Assembly: GCA_017592665.1 (NCBI GenBank)
Contig: JAGFNW010000017.1
Location: 1-64,000 of the forward strand
Length of the DNA: 64,000 nt
From: Streptosporangiaceae bacterium NEAU-GS5
Lineage (GTDB): Bacteria; Actinomycetota; Actinomycetes; Streptosporangiales; Streptosporangiaceae
Direction of reading: 5' to 3'
Position 1 is the first letter of the stretch, and each line of letters starts with the position of its first letter. Below, one piece after another: positions 60,964 to 64,000 of the stretch. The position numbers were made by a program, and so were the translations under genes. The notes under the pieces are model-generated. The model was not told the DNA's origin. It did not search any database and saw only the letters and a program-made list of their open reading frames with translations.

Positions 60964-63365
60964 GAGGCCATCTCCCGCACGACGATCCCGGCCGGGTCGG
61001 CCGTGAGCAACTCGCCACCGCGAGCGGTCAGGACGCCGGCCACCTCGTGGCCGGGATCGTGCCCATACGCGAGGCCCGTCAGATTCGCGGCCACGACGCC
61101 GGGGACGCCCTGCGCCACGGTCAGCAGCTCGGCGGCGGTCACCGGCCGGGCGAAGTCGCGGACGTCGAAGCGACAGGCCGCGGCGAGCGCGGCGGCGACC
61201 GCGGCGGTCACGTCCGTGGGATGCCGATCGGCCGCGACCAGCACCTCGATCGCCACGGCGAAGGTCAGCGGCGTGTAGGAGCGCAGGTCGAGCCGTCCTG
61301 GCGGGCGCCCGGCCCGGTCGAGGGCATCGCGGAGGGCGGCCAGGGTGACGGGGGGCACGGCGGCGCCGCCCGGCCCGGCGAGCGTCAGCCGTACGAAGGG
61401 GGCCGGCCCGGCGGGCTGGGCCACGGCCCGCGCCTTGGCGATCCCGGCGAAGCGGCGGGCGAAGTCCTCGTGGTCGGTGAGCGAGACGACCCGGTCGAGC
61501 GTCCGGACCGTGAGGGGGGCGTTGACCCGCAGGTCGTCGGGCTGATCCGGCGCCGCGCCGCCCGATGCGGGCAGCGGGTTGGTCACGTCGCGCACACCGA
61601 GCGGCCGGGTCATGAGCAGCGAGAGCGCGCCCGCGGCGACGTTGCCGGCCGGGCCGAGGCCCGTGCGGTAGACGGCCCGGACATTCTCCCGGCCCGACGG
61701 CAGCCGTGCCCCGCGCCGCCCGTCGCCGAAGATCGCCGTCGCTCGCCCGTCGTCGCCGATCCGCACGACGTAGGCCCGATCGGCGGGCCCCAGCGCGTAC
61801 AGCGAGCCGGCCTCGGTCCATACGACTCCGTCGACCGTGACCTCCAGGCTGTCGCGCGCGCCGCCCGGGACCGGCGCCGTCGTGTGCGTGAGGTCGCCGC
61901 GCGCCAGGGTGAAGCGCTGGTAGCTCCTGGCCGCGTCGCCGCTGCCCAGGACCTCGTCGACGGTCTGTCCTGCCGTCGCCGCCACAACGTTGGCGAGGAC
62001 GCGCACGGTGAACGGGTCGAGGGCGCGGCCGAGCGGCGCGGCGAGAACCATCCGCCCGCCGGACACGGTCTCCACCCGGGCCGCCTCCGCGTACGGCAGG
62101 CCGTCCGCGGTCCTGCCGGTGATGATGACGACCGTGCCGGCGTCCGGCTCGGCCGGGCCGTCCAGCTCCAGCGCGGGGCCGGTGACAAGCCCGGCGACGG
62201 GCCGCTCGGCGAGCTCCAGCCGTTCGGACCGCACGTAGACGGTCGTGACCCGGCGGCCGAACCGGGACAGGCGGCGGTCGCCGCGCAACCTCAGCCGGGT
62301 CGTCGCGGCCGTGAGGCCGAAGTCGGCCGCGGCCGACAGATCGGCCGCGACGACCTGATAGGCCTCGCCGGGCACGCCCGGGGCGCGGAGCACGACCCAG
62401 GAGCCGGGGAGGATGGCCGGCTGGGCCCCGTCCAGGTCGATCACGACGTCCTGGCCGTCCGCGGCGTCGGCCAGCGCGAAGCCCGGCCACTCGTCGGACG
62501 GCGCGTCGAAGACGCCCTCATCGAAGACCGTTTCGTCGAACACGCCCGCGCGTACCGGGGCGTGGGTGGCGTACCTCGCCCGGACGCCGTCCGGCATGGT
62601 CCGCCAGTCGGGGGCGTTGTGGCCGAAGATCGCGGCCCGGGCCCGGAAGGCGTACAGGTCCTCGGCCCCGGCGAGGTTCAGCGGGGTGTCCCAGCCGGCC
62701 ACGGTGGCGGCGGGGCGGCCGCTCTGCTCGGCCGGCGACACGGCGGCCTCGCGCAGGATGCGGAACCGCCACTCCCCCGCGGCCGATCGCACGAGCAGGC
62801 CGTCTCCCGTGGCGAGGCCCGTGGTGACACCGGCCAGGCGGACCGTGGTGGCGTCGGGCGCGATCTCCGCCGGCATCCCCACCCGCAGCCGCATGGCGTT
62901 GCGCGCGGCAAGGGCGACGATCTCCCGGGCCGTCTCGAAGACCTGCGGCCGTTCGCCCTGTCCGGGCACGCTCTGCACGCGGGTCCCGGCCGGGAGCACG
63001 GCGCGGCCCGGCGCGCCGGGCGCGTCCTCGACCGTGAACGCGAGGTGCGCCGAGGCCGCGACGCCGGGGCTCGACTCGTAACCGATCGCCCGGGCGAGTT
63101 CGAGCACCGACCGGCGCTCGGTGGCCGTGCGCAGGAAGCCCTCGTGGGCGATCCGCTCCTGGTAGAAGGTGACGACGTCGGCGACGGTCGCCCACGCGTC
63201 GAGCAGCGCGACGGCCGGGTCCTCCGGGTCGCTCACGGTGAGCGCGGGCAGCCGCTCCACCAGTGCGGCGAGGGCGCGGCCCAGCACCACGTCGCGGGTG
63301 CCCGAGCGGTAGACGGGGGCCGCGAGGCCCGGCGGATTGACGGCGGGCGGCCCGGCGGCGCTCAT
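60960..63365 (-). CDS. Putative baseplate assembly protein (J-type)
   Basis: An 801-aa protein of the 'putative baseplate assembly protein' family of contractile systems. The N-terminus has DPAVALLDAWATVADVVTFYQERIAHEGFLRTATERRSVLELARAIGY, and the C-terminal half has the gpJ-like ITDHEDFARRFAGIAKARAV-type segment (LTDHEDFARRF) and RLDLRSYTPLTFAVAIEVLV. It overlaps both neighbours by 4 bases (ATGA), so the structural genes are translated together. Confidence 0.87.
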   Translation of the reverse strand: MSAAGPPAVNPPGLAAPVYRSGTRDVVLGRALAALVERLPALTVSDPEDPAVALLDAWATVADVVTFYQERIAHEGFLRTATERRSVLELARAIGYESSPGVAASAHLAFTVEDAPGAPGRAVLPAGTRVQSVPGQGERPQVFETAREIVALAARNAMRLRVGMPAEIAPDATTVRLAGVTTGLATGDGLLVRSAAGEWRFRILREAAVSPAEQSGRPAATVAGWDTPLNLAGAEDLYAFRARAAIFGHNAPDWRTMPDGVRARYATHAPVRAGVFDETVFDEGVFDAPSDEWPGFALADAADGQDVVIDLDGAQPAILPGSWVVLRAPGVPGEAYQVVAADLSAAADFGLTAATTRLRLRGDRRLSRFGRRVTTVYVRSERLELAERPVAGLVTGPALELDGPAEPDAGTVVIITGRTADGLPYAEAARVETVSGGRMVLAAPLGRALDPFTVRVLANVVAATAGQTVDEVLGSGDAARSYQRFTLARGDLTHTTAPVPGGARDSLEVTVDGVVWTEAGSLYALGPADRAYVVRIGDDGRATAIFGDGRRGARLPSGRENVRAVYRTGLGPAGNVAAGALSLLMTRPLGVRDVTNPLPASGGAAPDQPDDLRVNAPLTVRTLDRVVSLTDHEDFARRFAGIAKARAVAQPAGPAPFVRLTLAGPGGAAVPPVTLAALRDALDRAGRPPGRLDLRSYTPLTFAVAIEVLVAADRHPTDVTAAVAAALAAACRFDVRDFARPVTAAELLTVAQGVPGVVAANLTGLAYGHDPGHEVAGVLTARGGELLTADPAGIVVREMAS

Positions 63366-64000
63366 GATCCGCCTGCCATCAGGAACTCGATCCGGCCGTG
63401 CTCGGGCAGGCTGGGGTCGCTCAGGCAGCGCGGCACCTCGAGCGGGCCCATCGGGATCCGCCCGGCGGCGCGCTCCCCCGCCGCCGGACGGCCCCAGCGC
63501 CGGAAGCGGTTGGGTTTGGGCGCCGTGTCGTCGGCGTCGACCCAGCGCACGCCGGGCACGCCCATCGCCGCCGCGACGACCCGGCTCAGATACACGGGGC
63601 GGCCGAAGCCGAGGCCGTCGGGGTGGAAGAAGCCGGGGGCGCCGTCGGCCCTCGTCCCGGCCGTGAACACGTCGATGAGGGCCCTCTTGACCGCGCCGGC
63701 CGCGTGGCCGGGGGCCACGTGCACGGTGAGGACGATGTCGAGCGACACCGGCGCCAGCGCGATGACCTGGACGTCCTCCCCCGCCATGCGGAAGCCGTCC
63801 AGGTGGGCGGTGACCTCGTCGCGGAACGCGCCGTCCACGGGCAGCCCGGCGCGGCGGTCGACGACGACGGACGCGGTGTACCAGGATCCGGTCCAGCGCC
63901 GGGTCGCCGCGGCCTGCCTCACCTCGGGGTGTTCGCCGGTCAGGCGGGCGTAGTCGTCGCCGGTCACCGCCCGGCGCTGGGTTCGGAACGCCTGCGGCGC
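63362..64000 (-). CDS. Second baseplate assembly protein, C-terminal part, cut by the window edge
   Basis: The frame stays open to base 64000, giving 212 residues of a protein whose N-terminus lies outside the window. An apparent GTG start at 63967 is probably internal, because the eleven codons before it (APQAFRTQRRA) continue the conserved 'AFRT-RAVT-DDYA' segment of baseplate proteins. RWTGSWYTASVVVDRRAG and FFHPDGLGFGRPVYLSRVVAAAMGVPGV match the usual C-terminal region. Probably a gpJ-type partner of the next gene. Confidence 0.8.
   Translation of the reverse strand, partial: APQAFRTQRRAVTGDDYARLTGEHPEVRQAAATRRWTGSWYTASVVVDRRAGLPVDGAFRDEVTAHLDGFRMAGEDVQVIALAPVSLDIVLTVHVAPGHAAGAVKRALIDVFTAGTRADGAPGFFHPDGLGFGRPVYLSRVVAAAMGVPGVRWVDADDTAPKPNRFRRWGRPAAGERAAGRIPMGPLEVPRCLSDPSLPEHGRIEFLMAGGS

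Noticed and set aside
63362-63967. A complete 201-aa gene starting at GTG 63967
   Set aside because: The frame is open to the window end, and the codons before the GTG continue a conserved baseplate-protein segment.

Overview
The window reads as chromosomal DNA of a high-GC filamentous actinomycete. Codons end almost always in G or C, GTG starts are common, operons overlap by 4 bases, and the gene families are typically actinobacterial (DUF574-type methyltransferase, NACHT-like gene, ROK and LacI sugar operons, NRPS, contractile-injection genes). A Streptosporangiales-like host (Nonomuraea or Actinomadura type) is a guess from style only. I see no tRNA, rRNA, CRISPR array, insertion sequence or origin.

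Region 1 (0.1-12.3 kb) is a complete L-rhamnose operon on the minus strand: ABC importer (rhaT, rhaP, rhaQ, rhaS), isomerase, bifunctional aldolase/dehydrogenase and kinase. It ends with an exported protein carrying two SUKH-like domains. A divergent LacI-family repressor and a 14-bp palindrome sit at its head. A G-rich 22-bp tandem repeat lies at the left edge.

Region 2 (12.4-17.2 kb) holds a small lipoprotein, TspO, a LysR regulator, a dehydrogenase fused to an NTF2-like domain, and a broken NACHT-type membrane gene.

Region 3 (17.4-35.7 kb) is accessory metabolism. A stand-alone condensation protein and a C-A-PCP NRPS (predicted to load glycine) are separated by a perfect CebR-type operator. 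A ROK-regulated sugar import and oxidation operon follows. Then come an ABC exporter and a divergent, fully overlapping five-gene operon: SDR, ACC-synthase-like PLP enzyme, AurF-type di-iron N-oxygenase, tryptophan 2,3-dioxygenase and kynurenine formamidase. A 50-codon ORF with a near-perfect ribosome binding site closes the region. Together these suggest a kynurenine-derived, N-oxygenated product, possibly joined to glycine.

Region 4 (35.8-45.0 kb) is the most striking. Two intact TPR-CHAT cysteine proteases point at each other. They are flanked by two sets of ECF-like sigma factor plus small partner protein, and a cytoplasmic subtilisin-like protease opens the right-hand set. A TGATACATC element recurs upstream of both CHAT genes. 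The parts match those of the CRISPR type III-E protease/sigma cascade (TPR-CHAT, sigma factor, inhibitor), but no CRISPR component is present.

Region 5 (45.0-54.7 kb) is mixed: YdeI-like protein, SDR, DUF574 methyltransferase, a TetR-controlled GH3 beta-glucosidase, CYTH-like protein, ABM monooxygenase, GlxA-type regulator and two secreted proteins. Region 6 (54.7-64.0 kb) is part of an extracellular contractile injection system (eCIS) locus: DUF4157 protein, DUF6519 protein, a tail-type protein and two baseplate proteins, the last cut by the window edge.
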